NCBI RefSeq assembly: GCF_003063625.1
Contig: NZ_CP026605.1
Location: forward strand, 124,001 to 188,000
From: Saccharobesus litoralis
GTDB lineage: Bacteria > Pseudomonadota > Gammaproteobacteria > Enterobacterales > Alteromonadaceae
Length of the DNA stretch: 64,000 bases
Direction of reading: 5' to 3'
In this document: positions 27,759 to 36,572 of the stretch, one piece after another
Numbering within the stretch: position 1 is the stretch's first letter
How the letters are laid out: each line of letters begins with the position of its first letter
Made by a program: the position numbers and the translations under genes
Notes under the pieces: model-generated
Told to the model about the DNA's origin: nothing
Database searches by the model: none
The model's input: the letters and a program-made list of their open reading frames with translations, nothing else

Positions 27759-29528
27759 TTATTCATTTTCAAATCGCGCTTTGGTCGACCATAAACCCAG
27801 CGCAGGATTACTGACATAGAATATTTCTTCACCGTCTGGCAGAGTATTCCAACCGTCTTTTAAATTTTCTATCGGGTAGCGCTTTGTCATTTCATCGTAA
27901 TGGCAATACTGGTAATCAACACTTTCAATTTCTTGCTGACTAACGCCATCGCCTGGACAATAAGTCACATTAAACCGTTTATCCGCCGTGCCATGAATTA
28001 AATGTGCGGCCGCCGACAAATTCGTCGCCAGTTCAGGGTTGGCTTTTACTGCGGCTAGTGTTTCATCTGTGGTCTTATAACCGTATTTACGAATGAGCCT
28101 GTCGATCTCTAAATCTTCTCCAAAGCGATGTAATGCTGGCGCCAAGATAATTAACTCGCCGGCATCAGCCATGGCCATACGCGTACGGTAAATCGCTTTG
28201 TTACCTAACCAAGTTGTTTTGAATTCTGATGGTTCTAAATAAACAATCGCTTTATTAATCGGCTTATCTAACAAATTAAGATTGAGCTGCTGACTGAGCT
28301 TAGCTGCCGCTTCGTAAGTATCTTGGTTTGCACCACAAAATACGCCTTGTAATGCAAGTTTGTCATTTTTGTTGCCCAATACGGTTAAAATAAACTCAAT
28401 TGGCAAGTGACGTAAAAATTCATCATAACCTTCGTTTAACGCTTTTCTAACCGGCGTATCGACGCGCCCCATGATCCTTTCCATGCCATAAACCGCACCT
28501 AAAAAATGAGATTTGTGAATGGTATCGGCTCCGCCTGTGCCAACTAATATATTTTTGGTGTAATTCGCCATACCAATGACTTCGTGAGGTACCACTTGGC
28601 CAACCGACACTATTAGATCCCAGTTTCCGTCTAATAATAATTTATTAGCTGCCACATCCATGCTGTAGTCGAGCTTGCCTTCTGACAATTGCAGCATGCG
28701 CTCGCTACTGATCTCCCCCACTTTTTGCACATCTTGGCGCCACAAATGCGGTAAAAAACGCTCTTTGGGAATATCAGTGCCAAACATGGCGTCTATCTCT
28801 TGCTCGGCCATTGGCTCGTGAGTGCCTAAGGCTGGCAAAAAATAGATGTCAGCTTGATCTTTTAATTTTTCGTATAAATAAGCAGAAATAAAACCCGCTT
28901 TTGAGTAAAAACGCGTAATGTCGGGCGGTAAAATTAAAATACGCTTAGCGTTAGCCGCTTTTTGTTGAATAAATTGATCCAAAATAGCAACTAAGGCTTG
29001 ATCATTAATTGTCTGTTGTGTGTCAACAACATGAATGGGATAAGTCATTTTCATGCTCTCTAAAATCGATTGAACAATCACCTCTGGTGATTGGCTAATA
29101 TCAGCAACAATGGCATTATTTGGCTCTTGCAATGCCGCAAACTGGCTATTAAGTAACTCAGTTGGCATAAAATGATTTTTACGTTTTGCCATACGACTCG
29201 CAATAAGTGCCTGACTGCCTTTCAAATACACAAATGTCACTTGCTTGGTTAAGGTCGACGCTAAAACATCACGATAACTTTGCTTTAATGCAGAACAGGC
29301 TAAAACTGCACCGCCTTGTGCATTCCACAACACCATTTTGTCTGCTAAGCGTTTCAACCATGGCCAGCGGTCTTCATCTTGCAGTGCTATACCTTGGCTC
29401 ATTTTGTCTATATTGGCTTGTGGATGAAAATCATCACCATCATAAAAGTTAACATTGAGCGCCTGCGCTAATCGATTACCGATTGACGACTTACCACAAC
29501 CACTTACACCCATCACAATATAAATCAC
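27759..29528 (-). CDS. Gluconokinase fused to LarA-type nickel-pincer 2-epimerase (probable mannonate/gluconate epimerase)
   Basis: 589 residues; GTG start with AAGGG upstream. Residues 1-160 are a gluconokinase: Walker A GVSGCGKSS (7-15), DGDDFHP, CSALKQSYRD, and KGSQALIASRMAKRKNHFMP. Residues 161-589 are a LarA homologue. Key positions of lactate racemase LarA are kept with matching spacing: DxTR-type Asp203 and Arg206, His237 (GTHEP), His315, Lys325 (ten residues later, cofactor lysine) and His341 (sixteen further, nickel ligand). LarA relatives include D-gluconate 2-epimerases (GntE). Fusion to gluconokinase predicts D-mannonate to D-gluconate, then phosphorylation to 6-phosphogluconate. 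Substrate is inference; the family and cofactor site are clear. Confidence 0.88.
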   Translation of the reverse strand: MIYIVMGVSGCGKSSIGNRLAQALNVNFYDGDDFHPQANIDKMSQGIALQDEDRWPWLKRLADKMVLWNAQGGAVLACSALKQSYRDVLASTLTKQVTFVYLKGSQALIASRMAKRKNHFMPTELLNSQFAALQEPNNAIVADISQSPEVIVQSILESMKMTYPIHVVDTQQTINDQALVAILDQFIQQKAANAKRILILPPDITRFYSKAGFISAYLYEKLKDQADIYFLPALGTHEPMAEQEIDAMFGTDIPKERFLPHLWRQDVQKVGEISSERMLQLSEGKLDYSMDVAANKLLLDGNWDLIVSVGQVVPHEVIGMANYTKNILVGTGGADTIHKSHFLGAVYGMERIMGRVDTPVRKALNEGYDEFLRHLPIEFILTVLGNKNDKLALQGVFCGANQDTYEAAAKLSQQLNLNLLDKPINKAIVYLEPSEFKTTWLGNKAIYRTRMAMADAGELIILAPALHRFGEDLEIDRLIRKYGYKTTDETLAAVKANPELATNLSAAAHLIHGTADKRFNVTYCPGDGVSQQEIESVDYQYCHYDEMTKRYPIENLKDGWNTLPDGEEIFYVSNPALGLWSTKARFENE

Positions 29529-29575
29529 GAAACGACCCTTAATTGCATCATTTTTTAAGTTAAACTCAGTCTAAA

Positions 29576-29589
29576 TGCCACCGGTGGCA
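29576..29589. promoter_or_regulatory. Regulon operator TGCCACCGGTGGCA (nickel cassette)
   Basis: Core of a perfect 20-base palindrome at 29573-29592, 48 bases upstream of the fusion gene and in the gap shared with the divergent lacI-family gene. Confidence 0.88.
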
Positions 29590-29713
29590 TTTGTCAACAT
29601 AATTTAAACATTTCAAGAGGAAAATCTATTTTTCATACTAGCATGAGAAAAAATGGCCACTTGAAGTAATCAAAACGTAATAATAAAGTTACTTTTTATA
29701 GCCTGGTCATGTA

Positions 29714-29727
29714 TGCTAGCGGTAGCG
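29714..29727. promoter_or_regulatory. Degenerate operator TGCTAGCGGTAGCG before the lacI-family gene
   Basis: Two mismatches to the consensus, 47 bases before the regulator start codon. Possible autoregulation. Confidence 0.5.
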
Positions 29728-29773
29728 TAAATAGTGTTAAAATGACAATTAAATAGCAGCTTGAGTTAAGTTT

Positions 29774-30808
29774 ATGAGCGACGTAAAAGTCACAATTAAT
29801 GACATTGCCCGAATGGCTGGCGTTTCAAAACGTACGGTTTCTCGTGTTATCAATAATTCGGATAAAGTCGGTAAAAAAACCAAAGAGTTAATCGATAAAA
29901 TTATCGCAGAAACCGGTTTTGTACCAGACAAACAAGCCAGAGGCCTTGCTTCTAGCCGCTCATATTTATTAGGTTTGGTTTACGATAACCCAGATGCTTT
30001 GTATATAGACGAAGTGCAGCGCGGGGTTTTAGACTATTGCAGTAATGGGGGGTATGAATTAGTTGTTCACCCTTGTAGTTATAAAAGTGAAGATTTGATC
30101 GCTAATGTCTTATCTTTTGTGAAACGCTCTAAATTAGATGGTATTGTCATATTACCGCCAGCCTCTGAAATAGACGAGTTAGGCGCAACCTTAGATGACA
30201 ATAACATTCCTTACATTCGCATTGTGTCTGGCCGTTCCGAAAATGCCGAAAACTTTGTGGTGTCTAACGACGGTCAAGCCGTCTTTGAGTTAGTTGACTT
30301 CCTCATTACACTCAACCACGAAAAAATAGCCATGATCACAGGGCCAATGAATTATCGTTCATCTAAAGAACGTTTCAGTGGCTATAAAGTGGCAACAGAA
30401 AAAGCCAAGTTAAATCTCCCACAAAACTATGTAGTTGAAGGTACTAACCAATATATTAGCGGCATAGAATGCGCGAATGTGCTACTGGATTTGCCAGAGC
30501 GCCCTTCTGCTATCATCGCCAACAATGATGAAATGGCCGCCGGTGCATTGAAAGTTGCCGTAGCAAAAGGCATCAAAGTACCAGAAGAATTATCCATTTG
30601 TGGCTTCGATGATAACTTGTTAGCTTCACGTATTATGCCGCAACTAACAACAGCCCGCCGTCCCGTTAGGCAAATGGCCAAAGCCGCCGCTAAAAAGCTA
30701 ATTGCCAAAATAGAGAATGGTAATCCAAGTGTGATAGTGGAAGAAGTCGTCGTCGCACCTAAAGTTGTGATCCGCGAATCGACCGCTGCGCTATCACCTA
30801 AAACGTAA
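29774..30808 (+). CDS. LacI-family transcriptional regulator, candidate master regulator of the pectin regulon
   Basis: 344 residues. N-terminal LacI HTH and hinge: TINDIARMAGVSKRTVSRVINNSDKVG through the hinge segment KQARGLASSRSYLLGL. The rest is a periplasmic-binding-protein-like effector domain with FDDNLLASRIMPQLTTARRPV near the end. The palindromic CCGG-centred operators seen across the window are typical of LacI proteins, which insert hinge helices at a central CG. It is divergent from the nickel cassette. The inducer is unknown; a uronate or keto-deoxy sugar acid is plausible. Confidence 0.9.
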   Translation: MSDVKVTINDIARMAGVSKRTVSRVINNSDKVGKKTKELIDKIIAETGFVPDKQARGLASSRSYLLGLVYDNPDALYIDEVQRGVLDYCSNGGYELVVHPCSYKSEDLIANVLSFVKRSKLDGIVILPPASEIDELGATLDDNNIPYIRIVSGRSENAENFVVSNDGQAVFELVDFLITLNHEKIAMITGPMNYRSSKERFSGYKVATEKAKLNLPQNYVVEGTNQYISGIECANVLLDLPERPSAIIANNDEMAAGALKVAVAKGIKVPEELSICGFDDNLLASRIMPQLTTARRPVRQMAKAAAKKLIAKIENGNPSVIVEEVVVAPKVVIRESTAALSPKT

Positions 30809-31112
30809 CAAACCAGAGTACTTTGGCAAAGGCTCAGGATCGTTAGTGTAAATCGAGTCGTTGCCTCACCTTGTTGGCGAGCATTCATGCTTGCAGAACC
30901 TGCAAACTATTTTAAACAAAAAAACTCCCTTGTGGGCGGGTTTTACACCCGCTAACATAAGTTCTCTTACTGACTATGCACTTGCAGGAATAAATCCTGC
31001 CCTACAGGCGTAACCATTTGCTAAATTGTAGGGCGATTTAACATCGACAAACCTTGTGCTAGCCGAAATAAATTCGACCCTACATATCATAACTTTTCTG
31101 TCTGAACTCCAA
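30809..31112. repeat. Intergenic repeat cluster between lacI and ahpF
   Basis: Holds an intact copy (30868-30905, inverse orientation) of the hairpin that flanks both group II introns: GGCGAGCATTCATGCTTGCA. A GCGGGT/ACCCGC hairpin lies near 30937-30953, GCAGGAATAAATCCTGC near 30984-31000, and CCGAAATAAATTCGACCCTA near 31061-31080. The last resembles the inverse of the segment at 14570-14590. No gene is supported here. Confidence 0.65.
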
Positions 31113-32684
31113 TTAATCCGCACTGCGAAGCAAATAATCAAAAGCAGATAACGAGGCTTTGGCTCCTTCTCCCATGGCAATGACTATTTGTTTGTAAGGT
31201 ACGGTTGTCACGTCTCCAGCAGCAAATATACCCACCTGAGAAGTTTGGCATTTTTCATCAATAACCACTTCGCCATATGGTGTACGCTCGACAACCCCTT
31301 GCAAAAATTCACTGTTAGGCACTAAACCGATTTGCACAAATACGCCAGATAAGTTTTTCCGCAACACTTGTTCAGTCATGCGATCAATGTACTCAATAGC
31401 CACCACTTTACCATTGTCAGCAATAATCTGTTTGGTGGCGGCATTGGTAACTATACTAATCTTGTCATTAGCTTGTGCCTTTTCTACTAAAACTTTATCC
31501 GCTTTAAGCTCGGGTAAAAATTCAAACAAGGTGACGTGCTGCACCATACCGGCTAAATCCAATGCGGCTTCAACGCCTGAGTTACCGCCACCGATCACGG
31601 CCACATCTTTACCTTTAAAGAAAGGGCCATCGCAATGCGGACAATAAGCCACCCCAGAGCCAATGTTTTCTTTTTCGCCTGGTACGCCTAGCTCACGCCA
31701 CTTAGCGCCAGTGGCCACAATAATGGCTTTACTATTAATTACTTCACCAGAAGACAAAGTTAACGTTTTAGCGCCAGTTGGTGGTGCCGCAATGTCTGTG
31801 ATCCTGACATGTTCTTTTTTGGTAATGTCATAATCATTCATGTGTGCCAGCATATTTGAGGTTAACTGCGTACCCGTGGTTTTCGGTACTGATATTAAGT
31901 TTTCAATGCCGACTGTATCTTTTACCTGCCCACCAATACGATCAGCAACCATAGTCACTTTTAACCCTTTGCGTGCGGCATAAATGGCAGCGGCAACACC
32001 AGCGGGGCCGCCACCTATTACGGTAATATCTTGCTCGGGCAATTGTTCAACGTTGAACGACCCTACAAAATCGGGATAACGGGCTATCAATTTATCAACC
32101 AGTTGCGCGGTATCAATTTTACCATTAGCAAATAATTCACCATTAACATAAACACTCGGTACACCTTGTATATTGCGTTGTTCGACGACCTCTTGAAATA
32201 AGCCGCCGTCAATCATTTCACTGGAAATATTGGGGTTAAGTAACGCAAATTGATTAAGCGACTGCACAACATCGGGACAATTGTGGCAACTTAACGACAC
32301 AAACACCTCAAAGTGCAATGGTTCGTTTATATTCGCGACTAAATTGACCAAGGTATTATCAAGCTTAATCGCGGTTCCCGAAGATTGGAGTATTGCCAAC
32401 ACCAAAGAGTTAAACTCATGACCCGCAGGGATCCCAGAAAACACAATTCCGGTATTCTGTTGCGTGTTGTCCTGCTCTACTTCAAGGGCAAAACTAATTG
32501 GGCTGCGTAAATTAATATTTCGCTCTTGCCAACTCAACTTGTCTGATACAGAGCAAATCTGGCTTAAAAACTCTGTTAATTCTTGTTTTTTGGCGTGCTC
32601 TCCCGTTTGCACAACCAGAGTCACAGCTTTTGTCATGTTTGCTGTATATGTTTTAAGTGCTTGTAAAATATCATTGTTTAACAT
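31113..32684 (-). CDS. ahpF: Alkyl hydroperoxide reductase subunit F
   Basis: 523 residues. N-terminal tandem thioredoxin-like domain with CHNC, FAD-binding GGGPAGVAAAIYAARKG, active-site CPHC (in VAYCPHCDGP), NADH-binding GGGNSGVEAALDLAG and a C-terminal GIFAAGDVTTVPYKQI. It transfers electrons from NADH to AhpC for peroxide removal. It is downstream of ahpC with a repeat element between them, and oxyR is divergent from ahpC. Confidence 0.96.
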   Translation of the reverse strand: MLNNDILQALKTYTANMTKAVTLVVQTGEHAKKQELTEFLSQICSVSDKLSWQERNINLRSPISFALEVEQDNTQQNTGIVFSGIPAGHEFNSLVLAILQSSGTAIKLDNTLVNLVANINEPLHFEVFVSLSCHNCPDVVQSLNQFALLNPNISSEMIDGGLFQEVVEQRNIQGVPSVYVNGELFANGKIDTAQLVDKLIARYPDFVGSFNVEQLPEQDITVIGGGPAGVAAAIYAARKGLKVTMVADRIGGQVKDTVGIENLISVPKTTGTQLTSNMLAHMNDYDITKKEHVRITDIAAPPTGAKTLTLSSGEVINSKAIIVATGAKWRELGVPGEKENIGSGVAYCPHCDGPFFKGKDVAVIGGGNSGVEAALDLAGMVQHVTLFEFLPELKADKVLVEKAQANDKISIVTNAATKQIIADNGKVVAIEYIDRMTEQVLRKNLSGVFVQIGLVPNSEFLQGVVERTPYGEVVIDEKCQTSQVGIFAAGDVTTVPYKQIVIAMGEGAKASLSAFDYLLRSAD

Positions 32685-32699
32685 AAGTGGATCCTGATA

Positions 32700-32840
32700 G
32701 CTTTAACTATAGTCTTCTCGCTCAGGTTTTATGGTTCATTGTCAGCGCTTACTCACCCCAATCACATAGTAGAGCATATGCTCATGGGGTCTCGAAGCTT
32801 GACGGCTTCCCCTAAAACCCGATCGCTTTGACTATATAAG
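32700..32840. repeat. Composite non-coding repeat, copy B (short form, inverted)
   Basis: Reads as the inverse complement of copy A at 16601-16880 but lacks the internal hairpin cassettes, so it is half as long. It lies between ahpC and ahpF. A further 14-base fragment, GTCTTCTCGCTCAG, stands at 24191-24204. Confidence 0.75.
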
Positions 32841-32846
32841 TACAGC

Positions 32847-32872
32847 GCTCGCGAGGCTTTAACCTCGCGAGC
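32847..32872. terminator. Hairpin after ahpC, possible terminator
   Basis: Perfect 10-base stem GCTCGCGAGG / CCTCGCGAGC with a 6-base loop, 37 bases after the ahpC stop. No clear T-run, so termination or attenuation before ahpF is uncertain. Confidence 0.5.
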
Positions 32873-32908
32873 CAAGGAGAGTCAGATAAAGAGTTTAGAT
32901 TTGGAGAA

Positions 32909-33472
32909 TTAGATTTTGCCAACCAAATCTAAACTTGGGGTTAATGTTGCTTGGCCTTGTTCCCAAGCAGCTGGGCATACTTCGCCGTCGTTAGCGCGCA
33001 CATATTGCGCTGCTTTTACATTGCGCACCATGTCTTTCGCTGCACGGCCGATACCGCCGGCATGAATATGAGCCACTTGAATGACACCATCTGGATCAAC
33101 CAAAAACGTGCCACGGTGAGCCATGTGATCTTCTTCAATCATTACGTCAAAACCGCGTGTAATAGCGCCGGTTTGATCACCTAGCATAGGGAATTTAATT
33201 TTACCGATAGCGTCTGACGAATCATGCCATGCTTTGTGTGAAAAATGGGTATCGGTAGAAACCGCATACACTTCAACATCAAGCTGTTGTAGCTCTGCAT
33301 AATGATTCGCCATATCTTCAAGTTCGGTTGGGCAGACAAACGTGAAATCTGCTGGGTAGAATAAGAAGATCCCCCACTTACCTTTTACTGATTCTGATGT
33401 CACTTCAACAAACTCACCGTTATGAAAAGCTTGTGCTTTGAATTCTGGAATAACTTTACCGATTTGTGCCAT
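32909..33472 (-). CDS. ahpC: Alkyl hydroperoxide reductase subunit C (peroxiredoxin)
   Basis: 187 residues, family length. Peroxidatic Cys in [13 protein letters not shown], resolving Cys in [10 protein letters not shown] near the C-terminus, so a typical two-Cys peroxiredoxin. It reduces hydrogen peroxide and organic peroxides with electrons from AhpF. It is divergent from oxyR, the usual control arrangement for this gene. Confidence 0.97.
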   Translation of the reverse strand: MAQIGKVIPEFKAQAFHNGEFVEVTSESVKGKWGIFLFYPADFTFVCPTELEDMANHYAELQQLDVEVYAVSTDTHFSHKAWHDSSDAIGKIKFPMLGDQTGAITRGFDVMIEEDHMAHRGTFLVDPDGVIQVAHIHAGGIGRAAKDMVRNVKAAQYVRANDGEVCPAAWEQGQATLTPSLDLVGKI

Positions 33473-33662
33473 GATATTTACCCTCTAGGACTATTAAAAA
33501 TATTTGTTAAAAAGCGTTATTGCTTGAACGAGGTAAAGATTAAGGGCAATTTAATTTTCAGTATATTTTAAAGAATCTATTATTATGATTGAAAAAACTG
33601 AACGTACTTGAGCATTCAACTAAACTAAAATCAAAGCTTCTTATCACTATTCAACCTCAGCT

Positions 33663-34562
33663 ATGATCTCCATTAAACAAATTAACTATGCATTAGCCGT
33701 AGCAAAAACCTTACATTTTAAAAAAGCCGCTGAACTCTGTAATGTTTCGCAGTCCGCACTGAGTACCGCGATCACCGAGATGGAAAATCAATTAGGTTTA
33801 GCGGTATTTGAACGCAATAACAAACACGTTTTGATTACCGAAACCGGCAAACAAGTTCTAGCCAAAGCGCAATTAATAAAGTTACAACTGGATGAGTTAA
33901 TGCAGTTATCGGATTTGAATAAGTCACCATTGAGTACCCCTATGACCATGGGGGTGATCCCAACCATAGGTCCTTATTTGCTGCCTAAAGTCTTACCGCA
34001 AGTGAGGTCCCAGCACCCTAATTTTCAATTGCAGATCCAAGAAGCCCAGTCGCATGAGCTAGTTGATCGGGTAAGAAACGGCGATCTGGATTGTGCGATC
34101 CTCGCCTTACCCTACCCAACTAACGGTTTGATCAGCCTTACCTTTTGGCAAGAAGATTTTTACTGGGTTAGTCATAAAGAAGAATGTCCCGCGCAGATCA
34201 CCGAAATAAAAAGTGATGAGCTACAACTAGACAAATTAATGTTGCTTAAAGAAGGTCATTGCTTAAAAGACCACGCACTTGCCGCCTGCCAACTGAAAAG
34301 CCAAAAGCAACAGTCGGAATTTGACTCAACTAGCTTGCATACCATTATTCAAATGGTCGCCGGTAAACTCGGCACCACCTTAGTACCAGAAATGGCCTTA
34401 CAACAATTGTTGCATGACGGATCTGAGCTAAGTGCCATTCACTTAAACGAACCTGGCCCACATCGTTCAATTGCTTTTATCATTCGGCCTAATTACGTAA
34501 AAACAGCAGACATTGAAGCACTAATCGAGTTATTTACGTTGGCTTTACGTTCAAAAAATTAG
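33663..34562 (+). CDS. oxyR: OxyR hydrogen-peroxide-sensing LysR regulator
   Basis: 299 residues. LysR HTH at the N-terminus (FKKAAELCNVSQSALSTAITEMENQLG). The redox pair lies in EGHCLKDHALAAC, with the two Cys nine residues apart as in E. coli Cys199/Cys208. Activates peroxide defence genes, here the divergent ahpC. Confidence 0.95.
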   Translation: MISIKQINYALAVAKTLHFKKAAELCNVSQSALSTAITEMENQLGLAVFERNNKHVLITETGKQVLAKAQLIKLQLDELMQLSDLNKSPLSTPMTMGVIPTIGPYLLPKVLPQVRSQHPNFQLQIQEAQSHELVDRVRNGDLDCAILALPYPTNGLISLTFWQEDFYWVSHKEECPAQITEIKSDELQLDKLMLLKEGHCLKDHALAACQLKSQKQQSEFDSTSLHTIIQMVAGKLGTTLVPEMALQQLLHDGSELSAIHLNEPGPHRSIAFIIRPNYVKTADIEALIELFTLALRSKN

Positions 34563-34667
34563 AATGTGATGATTAATTGATTCCATTTTATAAAAGTAAG
34601 TGCCTAACCTATATTGAGTTTACGCAATCAAAAAACGCGTAATTAATAACCATATGAGGTAAGCACT

Positions 34668-34805
34668 ATGAACCTACTAAACAAACTGCAATCTTGGTTA
34701 AGCCGCCCAGCTCAATCGCGCTCAGCGCACAAGGAATGTAATTACACTAACAATTACTACGGCGACCAAGTTTGTTCACGCCAATCAGCCAAAAAAACAA
34801 ACTAA
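34668..34805 (+). CDS. Small 45-residue hypothetical protein
   Basis: Starts at an ATG with GAGGT seven bases upstream and is closed by a rho-independent terminator eight bases after the stop, so it looks like a real short gene. The sequence begins MNLLNKLQSWLSRPAQSRS and has a centre rich in Asn/Tyr (CNYTNNYYGDQVC) with two Cys and a basic end. No family recognised. Confidence 0.6.
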   Translation: MNLLNKLQSWLSRPAQSRSAHKECNYTNNYYGDQVCSRQSAKKTN

Positions 34806-34812
34806 CCCTATG

Positions 34813-34846
34813 ACCACGGTTTAGCCCAACTAGGCCGTGGTTTTTT
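34813..34846 (+). terminator. Rho-independent terminator after the 45-residue gene
   Basis: Stem ACCACGG / CCGTGGT (34813-34819 with 34835-34841) followed by TTTTT. Confidence 0.85.
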
Positions 34847-35097
34847 AAATCACTGTCTAATTTGGCTGCTCAGGCTAGCTGCATAATTATCATCAATCAC
34901 TACTAACCCTAGTGTCATTTTGAGCCAGTATATTCTGTCTCAGCCCTTTTCCTTTTCTCGAACTTTCCTGTGCTGCTCTTCCTGCTCTTTAATGAATATC
35001 GCAAAAAAATAGCCAAATACATGACAACAATCTACAATGAAAACACCAAGAATAGGATGAAAAACATACAATTTTAACAATAGCTAAAGGAAGCCTC

Positions 35098-35292
35098 ATG
35101 CAACAATTTGAATATAAAATCATTGATACTCGCGATGTTGAATCGGCTGGTTTATTTAAAGGCCGCCAACGTGAAGATATAGAAGCCTATCTCAACGCTT
35201 TAGGTGCCGAAGGGTGGGAACTTGTCAATGTCGATTTTCGAGAACTAGAAGGGGGTTTAGAATTCGCAGGCGTAATGAAAAGACAAGGTTAA
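35098..35292 (+). CDS. DUF4177-like small protein
   Basis: 64 residues beginning MQQFEYKIIDTRDVE and containing LNALGAEGWELVNVDF, the pattern of DUF4177 proteins (Tyr-Lys start and GxEGWELV core). Cytoplasmic, function unknown. AGGAAG precedes the ATG. A short tandem repeat follows the stop. Confidence 0.75.
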   Translation: MQQFEYKIIDTRDVESAGLFKGRQREDIEAYLNALGAEGWELVNVDFRELEGGLEFAGVMKRQG

Positions 35293-35304
35293 TTGCTAGT
35301 CTTA

Positions 35305-35353
35305 AATGCTACGAATTAGATGCTACGAATTAGATGCTACGTATTAGATGCTA
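35305..35353. repeat. 14-base tandem repeat
   Basis: Three units of the form GAATTAGATGCTAC beginning at 35313, 35327 and 35341 (the last degenerate) after the DUF4177 gene. Confidence 0.85.
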
Positions 35354-35377
35354 AGAGCGCACAAACAAACACCCCGT

Positions 35378-35402
35378 AAAGCCGAGCAAAAAACTCGGCT
35401 TT
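35378..35402. terminator. Bidirectional terminator between convergent DUF4177 and GH43 genes
   Basis: Stem AAAGCCGAG / CTCGGCTTT (35378-35386 with 35394-35402), followed on the plus strand by GTTTTT. Confidence 0.85.
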
Positions 35403-35415
35403 GTTTTTAAACTCT

Positions 35416-36414
35416 TTAGTCTGTAACAGGTTTATCTTGCAATGCAGACAAACCCAAACTTGTGCGCATAACGGGTTCAATATCACCATTCGCTTTAAAC
35501 GACATAAACTCAGCGGCAACATGACGTTGGCGTTTACGTAACTGACAACCTGCCTTAGGTGTTTCTAGCCATCTGTGATAAAACAATATCCATTTATTTT
35601 GATATTTTACAATGGAGTGATGGTTGTTACTCTGATGCTCTTGCTGCATAAACACCCCTTTGTATTGCCAAGGGCCAAGTGGGCTTTTTGCAGTGTAATA
35701 CGCTAGCTCGCGATTATTTTCTGGCATTGTAAAATAATACAAATCATGCCGTTTAAAAACCCAAGGGCCTTCCATTTTCGGCTCATACCCACCCATATCC
35801 ATTTTGATGAAGTCACCTTTGATACTACGCATATCCTCAGCCATTTTGACCACGTAATAATCAAAATTTTTGCCGTGAAAATATAGATAAGCTTTGCCAT
35901 CATCGTCGATAAATAAGCTAGGATCATTAGCATATGGACTAGTCCAAAGTGGCGCGCCTATCATGTCTTTAAATGGGCCGGTAGGAGAATCACTTTCACC
36001 TATGCCTATTCCCATCCATTTGGTGCTATTTTTCGGGTTTTGCCGATCTTTAACCCCTGTACCTGCAGGAAAAACTAAATAATATTTATCATTTTTAAAT
36101 GCCGCATCCGGTGCCCAAGCATAATTGTTTGCCCAACTTAAATCATCTACCGACATCACAGGACCATGGTTAGTCCAGTTTTGTAGGTCTTGAGTTGAAA
36201 ACGCATACCAATCTTTCATAAAAAAATCGGCCTGACATTCAATATCATGCGAGGTGTAAATATATAACTTTCCATCTGGCCAAACATGAGCAGACGGATC
36301 GGCCGTTCTTAAATTTTCACCCAAAGGCAATGGGTTTTTAGCAATAGCAGTAAAGCTAAAAGCGCCAAGCACTAAGGTACTTAACAACCAATAGCATAAT
36401 TTAATTGATTTCAT
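35416..36414 (-). CDS. GH43-family glycoside hydrolase, secreted
   Basis: 332 residues with a signal peptide ending FTAIA. Five-bladed propeller pattern with the catalytic base Asp39 (TADPSAHVWPDG), the pKa-modulating Asp164 (NDPSLFIDDDGKAYLYF) and the acid Glu215 (MEGPWVFKR). GH43 enzymes remove arabinose, xylose or galactose; in this locus pectin side-chain trimming is expected. Exact specificity cannot be read. It follows the TonB receptor gene, but a terminator-like hairpin separates them. Confidence 0.87.
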   Translation of the reverse strand: MKSIKLCYWLLSTLVLGAFSFTAIAKNPLPLGENLRTADPSAHVWPDGKLYIYTSHDIECQADFFMKDWYAFSTQDLQNWTNHGPVMSVDDLSWANNYAWAPDAAFKNDKYYLVFPAGTGVKDRQNPKNSTKWMGIGIGESDSPTGPFKDMIGAPLWTSPYANDPSLFIDDDGKAYLYFHGKNFDYYVVKMAEDMRSIKGDFIKMDMGGYEPKMEGPWVFKRHDLYYFTMPENNRELAYYTAKSPLGPWQYKGVFMQQEHQSNNHHSIVKYQNKWILFYHRWLETPKAGCQLRKRQRHVAAEFMSFKANGDIEPVMRTSLGLSALQDKPVTD

Positions 36415-36520
36415 TTTGGTGTTTAAACTGAGAATATAAAATAAGAAATGCCTGCTTGATTGGTTAAGTTGTGATCACCGCATCCTTAACCGCACGCCGC
36501 AAGTCCCGATACAAACAAAA

Positions 36521-36547
36521 AAAGCCGGGCTAAATAGCACCGGCTTT
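36521..36547 (-). terminator. Terminator after TonB receptor 1
   Basis: Stem AAAGCCGG / CCGGCTTT (36521-36528 with 36540-36547) with a following T-run on the minus strand. Confidence 0.8.
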
Positions 36548-36572
36548 ACACGCACACACACTTGAATCTGGT

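Noticed and set aside
32909-34562. ahpC-oxyR as part of the pectin system
   Set aside because: No regulon operator is found there, and the pair has the normal peroxide-defence arrangement; its place in the locus seems incidental.
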